DNA from: Pigoraptor vietnamica
Taxonomy: Eukaryota > Opisthokonta > Filasterea
NCBI GenBank assembly: GCA_943704525.1
Contig: CALSCQ010003162.1
Location: forward strand, 60,644 to 124,643
Direction: 5' to 3'
Length of the DNA stretch: 64,000 nucleotides
Both the position numbers and the translations under genes were made by a program. Positions 45,719 to 58,392 of the stretch are shown here, piece by piece. A model generated the notes under the pieces. The model did not search any database, was not told where the DNA came from, and saw only the letters and a program-made list of their open reading frames with translations. How positions within the stretch are numbered: position 1 is the first letter of the stretch; each line of letters begins with the position of its first letter.

Positions 45719-47871
45719 CTATTCCCACTCGTCGTCGTTGTTGTCGTCGTCGTCGTCCTCTTCCGAGTCGCTCATCTCGATGGCCATGCGCCGCATAAGA
45801 ATCGACGCGACGTCCGACTTGGGCTTCTCCTCCTGCTTGGCCTCCTCCTTCTTCGCCTCCACCTTGCGCAGCTCGCGTCCCTGCCGAATCGACGCAAGCA
45901 AGTCCGTGCGCGCGTCCACCTGCTTCGGCGCAACCTCCACCTTCTTGAGCTGGACGCTCGCCGGAATGACCAGCCCGCTCATGCCGCCGGGCGGCGGAGG
46001 CACCGGCGGTCCCATCATCGGTGGCGGCGGCGCCGCGGGCGCTGCGGGCGGTGGCGGCGGGGCAGGCGCGGGCGGGGGTGGCGGTGGCGCGGCTGCCATC
46101 GCCTGCCGCGGGGGCATGGCCATGGGCGGCGGGGGCGCGTCCATCATGGGAGGCGGTCCCATGTGGGGCGGGGGCATGCCCTTTGGGGGCGGCGGCGGCA
46201 TGCCCATCGGGGGTGGTGGGGGCATGCCCATCGGTGGGGCGCCCGTCGGCGGCGGCGGCGGCGGCGCTGCCGGGTGGTGCGGCGCGGCGGGCGGCGGAAG
46301 GCCCGGCTTTGGCGGCGGGCCACCGGGAAGGCTAGGCTTCGGAGGAGGTCCGCCGGGCAGCGACGGCTTCGGCGGGGGCGGGCCAGAGGGCTTTGGGGGC
46401 GGCGCGCCCGTGGGCTTGGGGGGAGCCGCAGACGGCGCCGGTCGTTCGAGGGCCGGCGAGTGGTGGTGTTGGACCTCGGCGGGCGGCGGGGGCGGGGGAA
46501 GCTCGTACGCCTCCGGAGGGGGAGGCGGCGGAGGCTCAAACTGCTGCTGCTGTTGTTGGTACTGCTGTTGGTATGCCTCGTACTGCGCCTGCTGCTGCTG
46601 GTAGGCTGCGTATGGGTCGGTCGGCGGGGGTGGCGGCGGCTCAAAGTACGCGGGGCCCTCGGGGGGAGGCGGCGGCGGAATAAAGTCTGTTGTGGGCGAC
46701 AAGTTCCAGATTGTCAGTGGAAATGTGAAAACAGCGACGAATTATGCGAACGGCGAAGAAGCTACGTTATAAAGAGTCGGCAAGACGGCACAACACATTC
46801 ACACGCAGCCACGATGCGGTCACATGCCTTGGGCGGCGCGCGACGTCGACGCCGTGCGCGGCTGCTGCTGCTGCTGTGCCATCTGCGGCGGTGGGGCGGC
46901 CTGTTGCTGTGGGGCCTGCGACTGCGCCTGTGCCTGTGCTTGCGGGGAGTCGGCAAACTCGCGCCCCATTGCGCTGTACTTGACGACCTTCACCTGCGCG
47001 ACCTTGCGCTGCTCGGCGTGCGCCTTCTTCGGGCCCCCTTGTTTCTGGTGGTCCAAAGCGGTCTGAGAATTAGCGCCTATCTTCGACAACACACGCACGC
47101 AGATAACCTACACACGCCGCACGCCAACAGACACAGCACACCATCGGCGAACCGCACCTTCTTCTTGCCCTTCTGCTTCTTCAGGTCCTCGTACTGCTTC
47201 TGCATCTCCTCCATCCACAGGTCGAAGAAGTACGCGGGATTCGTGTACAGCTTCATCGACGACTTGCCGTCCTCGCGATAGGCGTCCATCACGGCGAGCG
47301 GCGGCGGGGGCACGCACGCAGAGTACGTCTCCAGAATGGACGGCGGCATGCTAGCCTTTGTCAGCACCTGCTGGTCCTGATTCATGTTGCTGCGGTACGA
47401 GCGCGCGCCGAAGCGGAATGTTGTGCCTGTACCAATGCAAACTCAGCGACGCAACCAAAAATTGTGCACGCACTTGCGTGGTGTAAAAACGAAGAGAAAA
47501 AAGACGAAAGCAGACACATAATGCACACACGGGCATGCACAGCACGGACAGCCACACATAATGCACGCGCGGGATGCACAACACGGACAGAAGCACCCAC
47601 TGCTCTTCTCAGGCGACATCTTTGCGAGATTGTCCTTGGCGGTGTTCAGGCGCCCGCGAATTTGCTGCGTGCGATTGTGGCACGTCGTCGCCTCCTTCAC
47701 GAGCTCCCCAAAGATAGTGTCCGCATAGTGCGAGAGCGAGCTCAGCTGACGAATGATGTTCGCAAGCCCCTTCACGGCAACAGCGTCCAACATCGAGTCA
47801 CGCGGCACATCGTCAGAAACATGGCCCCGGCAGACGTGCACGGGCTGCACATGGCTCCGCTCGATCGGCAT
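45719..47871 (-). CDS. SCAR/WAVE protein (Arp2/3 activator)
   Basis: Four exons (47601-47871, 47158-47426, 46828-47062, 45719-46686) close in phase and give 580 aa. The WAVE homology domain starts MPIERSHVQPVHVCRGHVSD, with GLANIIRQLSSLSHYADTIF and NRTQQIRGRL, the helix that binds Abi/Brk1 in the WAVE complex. YFFDLWMEEMQKQ and a basic KKQKGKKK patch follow. Then come a Gln/Ala stretch and a long polyproline region (~260-490). The C-terminus is a VCA module: WH2 (RTDLLASIRQGRELRKVE), central helix (VASILMRRMAIEMS) and acidic tail ending DDEWE. It drives branched actin assembly under Rac. Intron 3 (46687-46827) needs a GC donor, CAAG then GCATGT, as no GT gives the right phase. Confidence 0.95.
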
Positions 47872-48242
47872 CTTGCCTTCTCGCTCCTCGCGGGGGGCCT
47901 TTAGGTGGGGTCCCGCGCGCAAAGCAATTGGGCAGAAACCGATGAAGGAAGAGCGAAAAGTAAGCGCCTCTTTTTCTCTGCTGGAGTGCCGATGTCAACA
48001 AACAGGCCCTCCACCCCGGATGATAATGGAAATGATATCAAAACCCTTCAGCTTGCAATCTAACCTGCAAGCCGAAGTATGGCACACAGAAGCCTCCAAC
48101 TGCCGCGAAGATACATACAGACATTCGTGACGTTTTACGCGCGAGTTTACTGGAGCAAGTCCGACCGAACCGGCGGTCGGACCACTCGTGACAAATCCAT
48201 TGTTCCTGAACGTCGCCACCAAGCACGTGACGTTGCCGCACT
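47872..48242. other. WAVE upstream region / TRANK1-like 3' flank
   Basis: 371 bp. It carries CACGTGAC at 48224-48231, 18 bp beyond the stop of the TRANK1-like gene and 353 bp upstream of the WAVE start. No coding exon. Confidence 0.4.
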
Positions 48243-51200
48243 TCAGTACCGCCCGCCCTTCTTGCGCCCGTGACGCACCACCTTGCGACGAACTTCTTGC
48301 TTTGTCCATCCCAGCTCTTCGTCCTCGTCGGCGTCCACCTGACAAACACGGATTACAAACAGGTCAGCGACAGTTGCACGCAACAACAGCCATGCAGCAC
48401 AAGCAATGAAGCACAAACACTTCAAAAAAAAAAACACACCTTCGCCTCCTTTCCTTCCGCCGCGGCGCGCGTGCGCTCCTCGAGCGACGCCTCGACATTC
48501 TTCAGCCACTCGGCGCCCTTTACAATCAGCTTAGCGTCCCACTCCTTCGCGTACTCGACGAGCTTGACTGCCGACGACCACGAGCCGTGGCTCTCGATCC
48601 CCTTGACCATCGCGAACATGCCGCTCCACACCATCTCGATGCCCGACGACAGCCGCAGCAGCAGCTGCTCCTCCTCGGCGTCCTCCAGAATGCCGATCGC
48701 CCGCACGCGCTGGTACAGCGAATCGACGTGCTCGAGGAAGGGGCACACCGTCGAGACGTAGACTTCCACGAACGAATCAAACGCCTTCAGGTTCTCGGCG
48801 TGCGTGGCGGCCGTCAAGTGCGTCCCGTCCGCCATCACGTTGCACACAAAGCAGCGCGCCGTGGCGCCCGCGCCCATCGGCAGCGTCTCCGCGCAACGCC
48901 GACGCTCCTGCAGTGCGGCGACGTTTGCCTTGAGTTGCCTGGCGAGACCACTGCCCTCGGCCTGCAACACGGGCGCCGCATCTCCGGCGCCGCCGACGGC
49001 CATCTGGCCAAACTTCGCCCGCAGAATGGCGCGGAACCAACGCTGAATCCTAACGGCCGCAACGTGCGTCCGGCGGTGGCGGTAAAATTCGAAGACAGTC
49101 GCACCCGCGCGCCCGACGACCTCGTCGTACGTAGCGCTGTCGTCGAGCGTCTTGAGGTCGCGCGGCTTGGAAATGCGGGGTATCGCTGTCTCCCCACTCG
49201 TTGTGCCCAGGGCGATGCGGACGTCGGAGAACGCGCACTCCGTCACGACAGGCCTATAGGTGATTACGCCGCTCGGTGCGTCGCGGCGAACCTCCATCAA
49301 TTCGTCGCCGCGTTCGCGGAGGAACCGCTGCACGTCGGCTGTGAACGCGCGCAGGGGTCCGCCGTCGACAAAGTTTGCAGCGGCCTTCTGAACGCGCTCG
49401 GGGACCGAAAGGCCTTCCTCCTTGGACCGCCTGTACATCGCCACGTTGCCGAAGACGTTCTGCAGATGGAGTGGCCCGAGCGGCACGTACTTGGCGCACG
49501 CGTTGAGGGCGAGGATGAGGTGCACCGTGGCGATGCGCTCGCCGACCGACGCGAAGAGCACGGGGTCGCGCTGGTTCGCGTTCTGGAGGTTGATTTCCTG
49601 TAGAAGGAAGAACATCATCGCGAGGGGCTGCGACGACGCCATTCCGTCTCCCGGAGAGATGCGGGGCGCGTCCCCGTACGTGGCCAGCATGGCGCGCACG
49701 GCGTGGGCAGGCGCCACAATTGTACCCTCAACCACCGACGCCATGAGGAGAAGTAGAACGACGGCCTGCTCCTCGATGAAGTCGAGGCAATTGTGGAACG
49801 AGGGCGCGCGCAGGCCGGCGCTCGGGTACGCCCACAGAAAATCCAGCCTCAGCCTCGCGCCGCTCAGGGCGCTCACCTCGTTGCAAGCATCGACGAGCAA
49901 CCGCGCGATAATTTTCCCGCTGCCGTCCTTCGGTCCGATCTTTCCGTTTGCGCTGCGCTTGCGGAGGTTCACGCGAAGCCGCAACCACGCGCGACCGAGC
50001 AACAGCGAGAACGACCCGGAGTCCCCCGCATCCCTCAGCACCCTCGACGCCTTCAGCGCGAGATCGCCATCGGCCAACTGACGGTCACCGCGCGACGACG
50101 ACCACTCGGCCTGCGCACGTGCGCGCAGGAGTTCAACGAGGCCGGACCGCGCCTCCGAAGAGCGCATGAGCAGTTCGTGTGCGAGCGACCCGCACGCCAG
50201 TGTCGGGGACGGCGGGTGGAGCAGAGTGTAGAGCACGTCAACGGCCTCTTGCAGCGCCGTATCGTCGAACCACGACGGCAACCACCCGGGGTCCTCTGCG
50301 CCCACGTTCGCGGGGCTGAGTGACCGGACGTCGTCGACGGCCTCTCCCGAAATGTGTTCTGGGAGACTCCGACGGAAGAACGGCGCGAGCTCAAACACGC
50401 GGGCGCGTCCCTTGGACGTCGCCAGCGCAGCAAGCTCAGCGAGGCGAAAGCACGCCTCGATGCGCTCGCGACTGACGGGCTCGTGGCTCTTGGCACAGCT
50501 CTCCTTGCTAGGACACTCAATTCCGAGCGACGCGGCGTGGCAAGTGACTGCGCGGCGGATCGACGACTTGGCGCTGAGCTGGGCCATGCGCAGTGCCTCG
50601 ACCGACCGCCAGGCCGCCTCGCGCGCGATGGTCCGCCAAAAGACCATAGGATCGACGACGAAGAGGGTGCCGCGCGAACCGGGCACGTCCGCGAGACCCT
50701 GCTCGACGCGGTGGTCGCGCAGCAGCTGCGAATACATGATGTTCGCAGAGTCGATCACCAGCAGACCGTCCTCTTCGCGGCGGCGAATGTCGTAGAAGCG
50801 CTCGCACTGCATCACGACGTCCGACTGCACCGCGGGGAGCGACGCCTCCGCCACGGAAATGCGCCGGACAAACTCGACGGCCACCTTGTAGTAGAGCCGC
50901 GCCACTTCGAGGGCTTCCACGATCGACCGAATGATCAGTGCAGCCTCCGGCAGCATGAGCTCGCCGCTCGGCGCTGCCTCAGCCGACCGCGCGTCGACCT
51001 TCTTCACGGGGAGAACCGCAAAACGACGCAGCATGGCCAGCTGAACGACAGCCTCGCCGTAAGTGTTCCCCTTCGCACGGTACGCGGTCTGTGCGTCGCG
51101 GAGCATCAATTCGTCGCTGAGGGCGCGGCCAAGCAGAAGCTTAACGCCGCTCTCCTCGTCCGTCGCGCCGAGGCCCGAGAAGATGTTCAGCGCCCGTCGG

Positions 51201-54200
51201 AGGTAGACCTCCTGTTCGCCCTTGTCCTTGGAAGCCGTCGCGACCTTCGCATAAAAGTTTGCGGCGCGACGGCGCTCGTCCTTCGTAGCCTTGGCGTCGT
51301 CGAGTAGCTCGGCGGCGCGCGCCACCTGGCCAGAGTTCGCGAGCACCTCGGCAGCCTCCGCGCGGTGCCCTGCCTTCGTGAGCATCTTGACGAGCTGGTC
51401 CGCGTAGCCGTAACGCGTGAGGAAAGCGACCTGTTCCTGCAGGGGAAGGCGCTCGACCGCGCGAAGCACCGCGGCCGTGTCCTTGCGCGCATGGTGATGT
51501 GCGGCGGCGAGCTGCGCAAACTGCGCGACCGACTGGTTGCCGGCGGGGCGGAACTCGGGGTGCTGCTCGAGGAGCTCGATGCACTTGTCGTACAGCCGCG
51601 CCTTGCGGAGCAACTGCAGCGCGTGCTCGTACATGCCGGCCTGGACCAACATCGCCGACGCGCTCTCGCGGTCGCCCGAGCGCAGGCGGCACTGTGCGGA
51701 CAGCTTGAACTCCCCCAGTGCACGGTAGATGCGGCTCGCAAAGTCGTACTCGCCCGCAGTGTAGAAGCAGCGCGCGGCGTACGCGCCGTTCGACACGGAA
51801 AGGAAGTGGTAGCCGGCCTCGAAGAACATCTCGCGACGACGACGCTCGTTGGTCTCGTACTGCGCGCGCTTCGTGAGCTGGCGCGCGAGCGCGAGCCGCT
51901 CGAGGCGCCTGTCGCCACTCTTCTTGTAGCACTGGGCTGCCAGCGAGAAGCACTGCGACTCGAACAGGTTGTTTCCGCGCTTGCGCCACTCTGCCGCGCT
52001 GCTGCCCACGGCAAGGCCGCTCCCCCTCGACGCCTGCTCCCCACGGAGCACAGAGACCGTCTCGACGAGCCCGCGCGCCTGCAGAAAGTGGAACATGGGC
52101 TGGCGCTTCGACACGGACTGGTCGTAGATGGCGACGCGGACGCGCGCACGCGTGAGCGCCGTGTAGAGGTGCTTGAGCTCTTCGCCAAGCAGGATGTGCT
52201 GCTTCTCGTCAAACTTGAGGGGGCGCGGTGCGTCGATCGAGTCCGTGATCTCGGCGACATCCTCGTCGGCGCCCTCCGGCTGCTGAGCATGCGTATCCTG
52301 CTCGTACTGCGTGACGACGCGCCATTCCTTGTCCGCCGGGGAGTCGTGGAAGAAGTTGTAGAGGAACACGTCGTCAAACTCGAGTCCCTTCGCCTCGAAA
52401 ACCGTCATGACGAGCGCGCCGTCAAATTCCTCGGGAAGCGAGTTCTTCGCTTCCTGAGACCGAACGATAATAACCTGCGAGAGAGCGGCGCCCTGGTAAA
52501 CACACCACAGGCATTTTCCGAGCACATTTCGACTATCACTTAGCCAGCACATCTGCGATGAATACAAGCAACGCAGCACACCTGGTGAGCACCGAACTCA
52601 ATCTGCGAGGCCTTCTTGTCGGACCCGACGAGCAACACGCAGAGGTCGTCCGAATTCGTCTCGGAAAGGAGGAGCGGCTTAGGCCCCTCAAAGTGGCCCC
52701 GCTCGCGCTTCAGCTTGTCCACGCTCGCCGGGAAGTAGTTGATGAGCATCTCGACGACGGCGTTGGCGCAGTTGAGGATGCCGGAGTGCGTGCGATAGTT
52801 GACCGTCAGCTGGTGGATGCGCGGGACCTGCACGGGGACGAGCTGTTGCCAGTCCACGCGAGCGGCCCCCGCAACGCTGCCGTTCGCGTTCGTGGCATCG
52901 GCGGCGGCGCCCTCCGCGCCCTCCTTCGCCGCCTGCTGATCCAGTGCGCGCGCGCGAGCTTGCTGGAGCTCCGCTTCCGCGTGGAACATCGTCCGGACGT
53001 CCTGGAAGCGGAAGCCAACGCCGCGGGCGATTGTCTGGCACGTGTCACCGGTGAGGAAGAGGTCGTTCTTGTCGTTGGCCACAAGCAGGAACAGGCGCAG
53101 CTCAGCCTGCAAGAATAAAGAGGAACGAAAGACTCGTTAGCACTCAAGCGCGGCGGGTGACCGCGTGCATACGCACAGCATGAGCATTTTCATATATTGT
53201 GCCCTTGAAACTCCAACGATCCCAACCTGAGTAAAGTCCTGCACTTCGTCGACCGTGATGCTGTCGATGCGCACGCCGCGGTATCCGTGCGTCGCTATCT
53301 GGCGGTAGATGTGCCAAATGACGTCCGCAATGTCGTAGCAGTTCTCGTCGCGCTTGATCTTCTCGTAACGCTCGTAGAGGTGGTAGATCAGCCCACGCCC
53401 GACATCCTCGCTGCCGTCGCCGGCGTCCCCCGGGCGGAAGGACGGCGCCATCTTCGTCGGCAGCTTGAGGTAGTCGTCCTGGCTCAGTCGCCCGCGCTCG
53501 CGCTCCATCGCAAGCATCGACCCCTTGATGAACGAGAAGATCTCTGTAAAGACCGTGCTCGGGGACAGCGCTTTGGCCGCGCGCGCGTTGTTCGAGACCA
53601 TCTTCGGCCACATGTGCGACTCAAAGTACGCGTAGTCCACCTCGCGCCGCGACCCGGACCTGTTCAGCTGTGGCTGCTGCTGCTGAGCAGAACCGTCCGC
53701 GCCCTCCGCCTTCGCCACGTCCATGTCGTCGAGGCCGTCGTCGAGCGACGGGAGCGCGTCTAGCGACCCAATCTCCTCGTGCCACTCAATGTTGAACTCC
53801 TGCGCAGCGACAGTGCCGTCGGGGTTGCGCGGGAAGAACGGCTCCGGCAGGGTCGCGTCTATCATGCTGAGCCACTCGGTCGCGGTGAGAAACATCGGAA
53901 AGTGGCCGTCGCCGATCACCTCCGCCGAGAATGACGCCGGAATGACGTCCGTTGGCTCGAACTTCTCGCCGCGCCCCTGCATGTAGACCTGCTGCTGCCC
54001 TCGGAATGACTTGCGCACTTGGTCCCTCAGGATCTTGTTGCGCGTGACGAACAGTTGGCGCCGCGTGAAAGTCCCGTCGGGCGCATCCTCGGGCTTCTTC
54101 CCCTCGTCGCCGTGAGCAGCCGACTGCTCGGTCGCCGCGGCATCGACGCCGGCGATCATCCGGCCCGCACGGTACTTTGCCCACATGCGCTGCACGGCGA

Positions 54201-57200
54201 CGGTCGTTTTGCCCGTACCACTGCGCCCGAGCAGGAGGATGGAGCTCGGCGGCGTCGGCGTGAGGTTGATCAGCATCGACTCGGTCTGGTCGGCGCGGAA
54301 GGCCAGGTCCACGTGCGACAGCGGCTGCTGCTCGAGCGCCGTGTGCAGAAGCACGCGGAAGAGCTCGTTCGATAGAGAGTAGAACTTCATGATCGTGTAC
54401 GCGTTCTGAGAGGCCGACGCAGGAGGGAAGTACGTCATCTCCGAGTCGCCATCCGCGCGCATGGGTGCCGGCGTCTCCTCGAGAGAGTCAAAGTGTGGCG
54501 ACGATTCCGTAGGGGCGGCACCGGCGTCGAGCAGTGTGTACGTGTGAGGGATGCGCAGCTCCGTCCCGTCGGCGTCTCGCAGGGCCGTCTCGCCCTTGTT
54601 CGCCTGCAAGCGCTTCCGGATGCTCGCGTGCGCGCCGAGACGGTGGCATCCGACGACGTAGGCGATGCCGTTGGGGACGTCGTCGTGGTGCATGTGCACG
54701 GACCACACGCGAATCGTGTCCGTGTACATCCGTGTGCGCTCGGAGAAGTCGATGCCCCTCTCCCACAGCACGCGGGCGCCCTTGGTGAGCTTGAGCTCGT
54801 AGAGCCGGAGTGTGGGGGGCACGCCGACGAGGCCCTTCGCGAGCGTTTTGGACCAGAACCCCGACGCAAGCAGGCGCAGCTTCTCGATCAGCGCCACACG
54901 CAGGCGGCTCTCTAGCGTCAGAATCGTCTCCTTCGCGGCACGCGTGAACACAATCTCCCACGGCAGGCCCTCAAACGTCGTCTGCAAGAGCTCGCGCACA
55001 ACAGACGTGATCGTGCGCTTCCCCGCGGGCACTTCGGTCGTGGGCGCAGAAATGACAGTCGCGGGCTCACTCGCAATAATGTCGTCGGCGGAATCATCGG
55101 CCTCGTCCTCGGACGGCGGCTGCGCAAATTCCGCGGACGACAGGGTGGGCTGCGGGGCGGGCGCACTCACTGCGTCGGTTGCTGCAACAGGGGCCGCATC
55201 GGACAGCGGAGCAGTCGCCGCCGGAACGGGCGTCGCTACCGCCGCGGCAGGTGCCGTCTCCTGCACTCCTTCGTCCGCATCCATCGATGTGGAAGGGTCG
55301 GGCGGCGGTTCCTTGAATCCGGACGTCTCGAGCTCCACAAGTAGCCTCTCCGCGAGCGTGCGCGTGTCCCCTTCGTCCTCGTCGTCCTTCTCGGCCGTGC
55401 CAGGGGCGGCCTCCTCCGTCTTCAAGTCCGCCTTGCGCAGCTCGTGGAGGCGCGTCGCTTCGTCGTACTTCTCCGTTTCGCCGTCCGCCGCCTTCTTCTT
55501 CTTCTTGCGCTTCTTCGTGCCCTCCGCAGCAGCTGCGCCTGCCGCCTGCGCCGACGCGGCCGCCTTGGCCAGGCGCTGCGCGCGCGCGTCGACGGCGTCC
55601 TGGAGGGCCTTGCGCACGTTCTTGTTGCGCGCAAGCACGAACGCCGTCTGTCCCTTGGCATTCTGCACTGTTGCGCTCGCACCGGCGTCGATGAGCTCCC
55701 GGATCACGTCCACGTCGCCGCGATCGCACGCGAGATGAAGCGGGGTGTTGTCGTTCGCATCGCCCAGCGTTATATCCGCGCCCTTTGCGATCAGCAGGCG
55801 CGCCATCGCCGGGTCCGACACGACGTGAAGGGGCGTCTCGAGCGACTTTTTCCGCCTCGCATTGACAGCGGCGCCGTGGTTGATCAGCTGTTCGACAACG
55901 TCCACGAACGACCCGTCTCTGCTCTCGCTCACAAACGCGTAGATGGAAATGCCGGACGCCTTGAACTCTCCGCTGTGCAGCACACCCTTTCGCGCCGCAT
56001 ACGCCACGATCTTCGCAGACACATCCGTCCTGCTGCGGGACACCGCCGTCTCCAGCTCTGCCTCGACCGTGGTGCGCTTCATCAGCGTATCGAGAATCGC
56101 TTCGTTTTGCGGGGCGTCGAGAGCGAGCGACAAGGCCCATTCCTTGTCGTGATTCCTGTCGGCGAGGCTGACGTTGAGGCCCACGAGGTACGCAACGAGA
56201 TCGTCCCTCGCAGTGAAGTTGCCGCTCGCCGGTCGCGACTTGATCGCACACATGAGGGGCGTGTTTCCGCCACCGTCCGCGACGTCCAGGTACTTGGACA
56301 CCTGCTCTTTACCACCCTCGACTATCGTCTTGACAATGTCCGTCATCGCATTGCGACACGCCATGAGCAGCGGCGATTCCCCGGACGGCACGCTCATGAA
56401 CGTCGCCATACCGTACTTGTGCACGAGGCGTCCCACGAGATCGGCGCGACCGTGCTGAACCGCCAGCTGCGCAAGCGACTTGTTACCCGCCGTGGGAATC
56501 CGGTCGTTGAAGGCGACGTCCAAAAGCGCCTGAAACACCTCGTCCGGGACGTTTCGCCTCAACATCTCCAGCAGCCACGCGTCCGCGCCCGACTGCGCCC
56601 TCCCCGTGACGTCCGACAGACGCGGCATCTTGCGGACAATTTCGCCCACGAGCCCGTCGCTGTTCGAGAAGAGCGACAAGCGCACATCCTCCAGCGACGG
56701 CTTGCAGCCGTAGCGCGACATGAGCATCAGCGCGAGGTCGATGTGCTTCTTGGCAATCGCGGTCGTCAACAGCCTCTCCCCGGAATCAAAGACGTGCGCC
56801 ACAACGTCGGTCACAAGCGGCGCGGCCTCGCGTATGTACTTGATGTCGCCGGTCTGCACGCGCCGAAGGAGCTCGTCCACAACACCCTCCCGCCCGTTCT
56901 TGACCGCGCGGTAGCACGTGTCGAGAAAGTCGCGCCGGTAGAGGCCTTTCTTCGCTATGGCGAGACGCGTGCGAATGGCGCCCAAGTCGCCAGCTTCCGC
57001 GAAACGGCCGAGCCACGTCTGATCGCCGCTACCGCCCGACTCCACGTAGCGCGCATACTCCTGCTCGCTCTGCGTCTGCTGCGGCTGCGGAGGCGGCGCC
57101 GCGGCCTTGTTAAGGAATCCAGAGCGCATGCCGCCCATCGTCGACGCGGCCTGCGGCTGCGGCTGCTTCTTCGCGGCCGAGGGCGCTGGAGGGAGGACGT

Positions 57201-58392
57201 CGTCGTCCTCGCCCGCGACAAGGTCGGGCAAATCCTCGTCCGAGTCTTCCAAAAGGTCGGGAATATTGTCGTCATTACCCTGCGATGGCGGAGGCGCGGG
57301 CGCTTTCTTCGGCGGTTCGGCAGCTTTCTTGGCTGCGTTGGGCTGCGGCTGCGGTTGCGGCTGCGATTGTGGTTGCGATTCCTTGCCCTTCGACGCCGGC
57401 GCAGCGCTCGACCCCTGCGGCTGCCCTTTCCCCGTCGCCGGCTGCTGCTGTCCTTTCCCCGCCGCCGGTTGCTGCTGTCCTTTCCCTGTCGCCGGTTGCT
57501 GCTGTCCTTTCCCTGCCGCCGGTTGCTGCTGCGCTGGTGGCGCGGCCTTCTTGCCGGCATCGTCAGCCTTCGCGTTCCCCGATATGCCGAAAACCGCCTG
57601 CGTGCGCCCGCCCTTCACCGGCGCCTTGCTCTCGCGGGCGGCGTGCTCGTCCTCCTCCGTACCCCACCCCTCGTCGTCCTCGTCGTGCGACGTTAGGTCC
57701 GGACAGCTGTCGGAAGTGGCGTCGGAGAGAATCTCCAGCTCGTTCTCGTCGAACGACGAGTCCGTCAGAATCCCCCCATCAACATCGGCCGCAGCAGGTC
57801 GACCCGTGTTGCCGCTTGACGCGGCGCTCTTTGTCGCCGGAGGCTTCTTCTCCTGCTCGGACTCTTCCCCGCTGGAGTGCAACGACGGCATATCGTCTTC
57901 GTCGTCTTCCGAATCCACCAGCGCCGGAATTTCGTCGTCATCAAAGTCATCTCGACCGGGCGGACCCTCCTTTGCGCCCGAGGAAGGCAATGTGCCTTCC
58001 TCGTCAGAGTACTCCAACTCCGGCAGGGATTCCAGCAGCTCTTCGACCGACTCGGCCTCCGGCGCGCCCTTGGTAGCGCCTTTCGCCGGAGCCGCAGTCC
58101 CCTTTGCCCCATTATTCGACTGCGCCGCCTGCCTCGACGGCCCGTTCCGCGCGTTCGCCGCGGGCTTCGCAGCATCCGCCCGCACCGATTGCTCTGGCGC
58201 CGCGGATCGAGAAGCGCCCGTGTTCTTTGCCTGCTTTCCCTTCTGCTTGCCCCCCGACGCCGCCGCAGCTTCGTCGCCCGCCCCATCGAGCGCCTGAAAC
58301 ATGTTTGCTGTTGAAACACCGCTCGATTTTCCCTTCGCATTCGCATTCCCCGTTGAGGCTCCCTTGGGAGGCCCCCCGCGACGCCCGTCCAT
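48243..58392 (-). CDS. TRANK1-like ankyrin / SF1 helicase giant protein
   Basis: Four exons (53227-58392, 52582-53106, 48440-52474, 48243-48338) close in phase 0 and give 3273 aa. Residues 1-430 are disordered, rich in acidic, Gln and Pro stretches. About 440-930 hold ankyrin repeats (TPLHVVSDPAMARLLIAKGA, TPLHLACDRGDVDVIRELID). A UvrD/Rep-type ATPase follows: Walker A LLLGRSGTGKTT (~1384), DEVQDFTQ (~1715), LTGDTCQTIARG (~1742), VNYRTHSG (~1824), MTVFEAKGLEFDDV and HLYTALTRARVRV (~1925-1985). Next are helical TPR-like repeats (~2000-2250), a long helical region, an IQ motif (VRIQRWFRAILRAKF, ~3035) and a basic end (VVRHGRKKGGRY). This is the TRANK1 (lupus brain antigen 1) layout; its biochemistry is poorly known. 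All SF1 motifs look intact, unlike a dead ATPase. Confidence 0.88.
57421..57540 (-). repeat. 30-nt minisatellite coding QQQPA(A/T)GKG units
   Basis: Four tandem 30-nt units in the disordered N-terminus of the TRANK1-like gene encode near-identical decapeptides of the form GKGQQQPA-A/T. Length in multiples of three keeps the frame. Confidence 0.9.

Noticed and set aside
45738-46604. Gly-rich open frame opposite WAVE
   Set aside because: The glycine runs are the complement of the WAVE polyproline region.
55444-57696. 750-codon open frame opposite the TRANK1-like gene
   Set aside because: It is the antisense of ankyrin and helicase-coding sequence. It is rich in R and L, as expected from GC-rich antisense, and has no domain.
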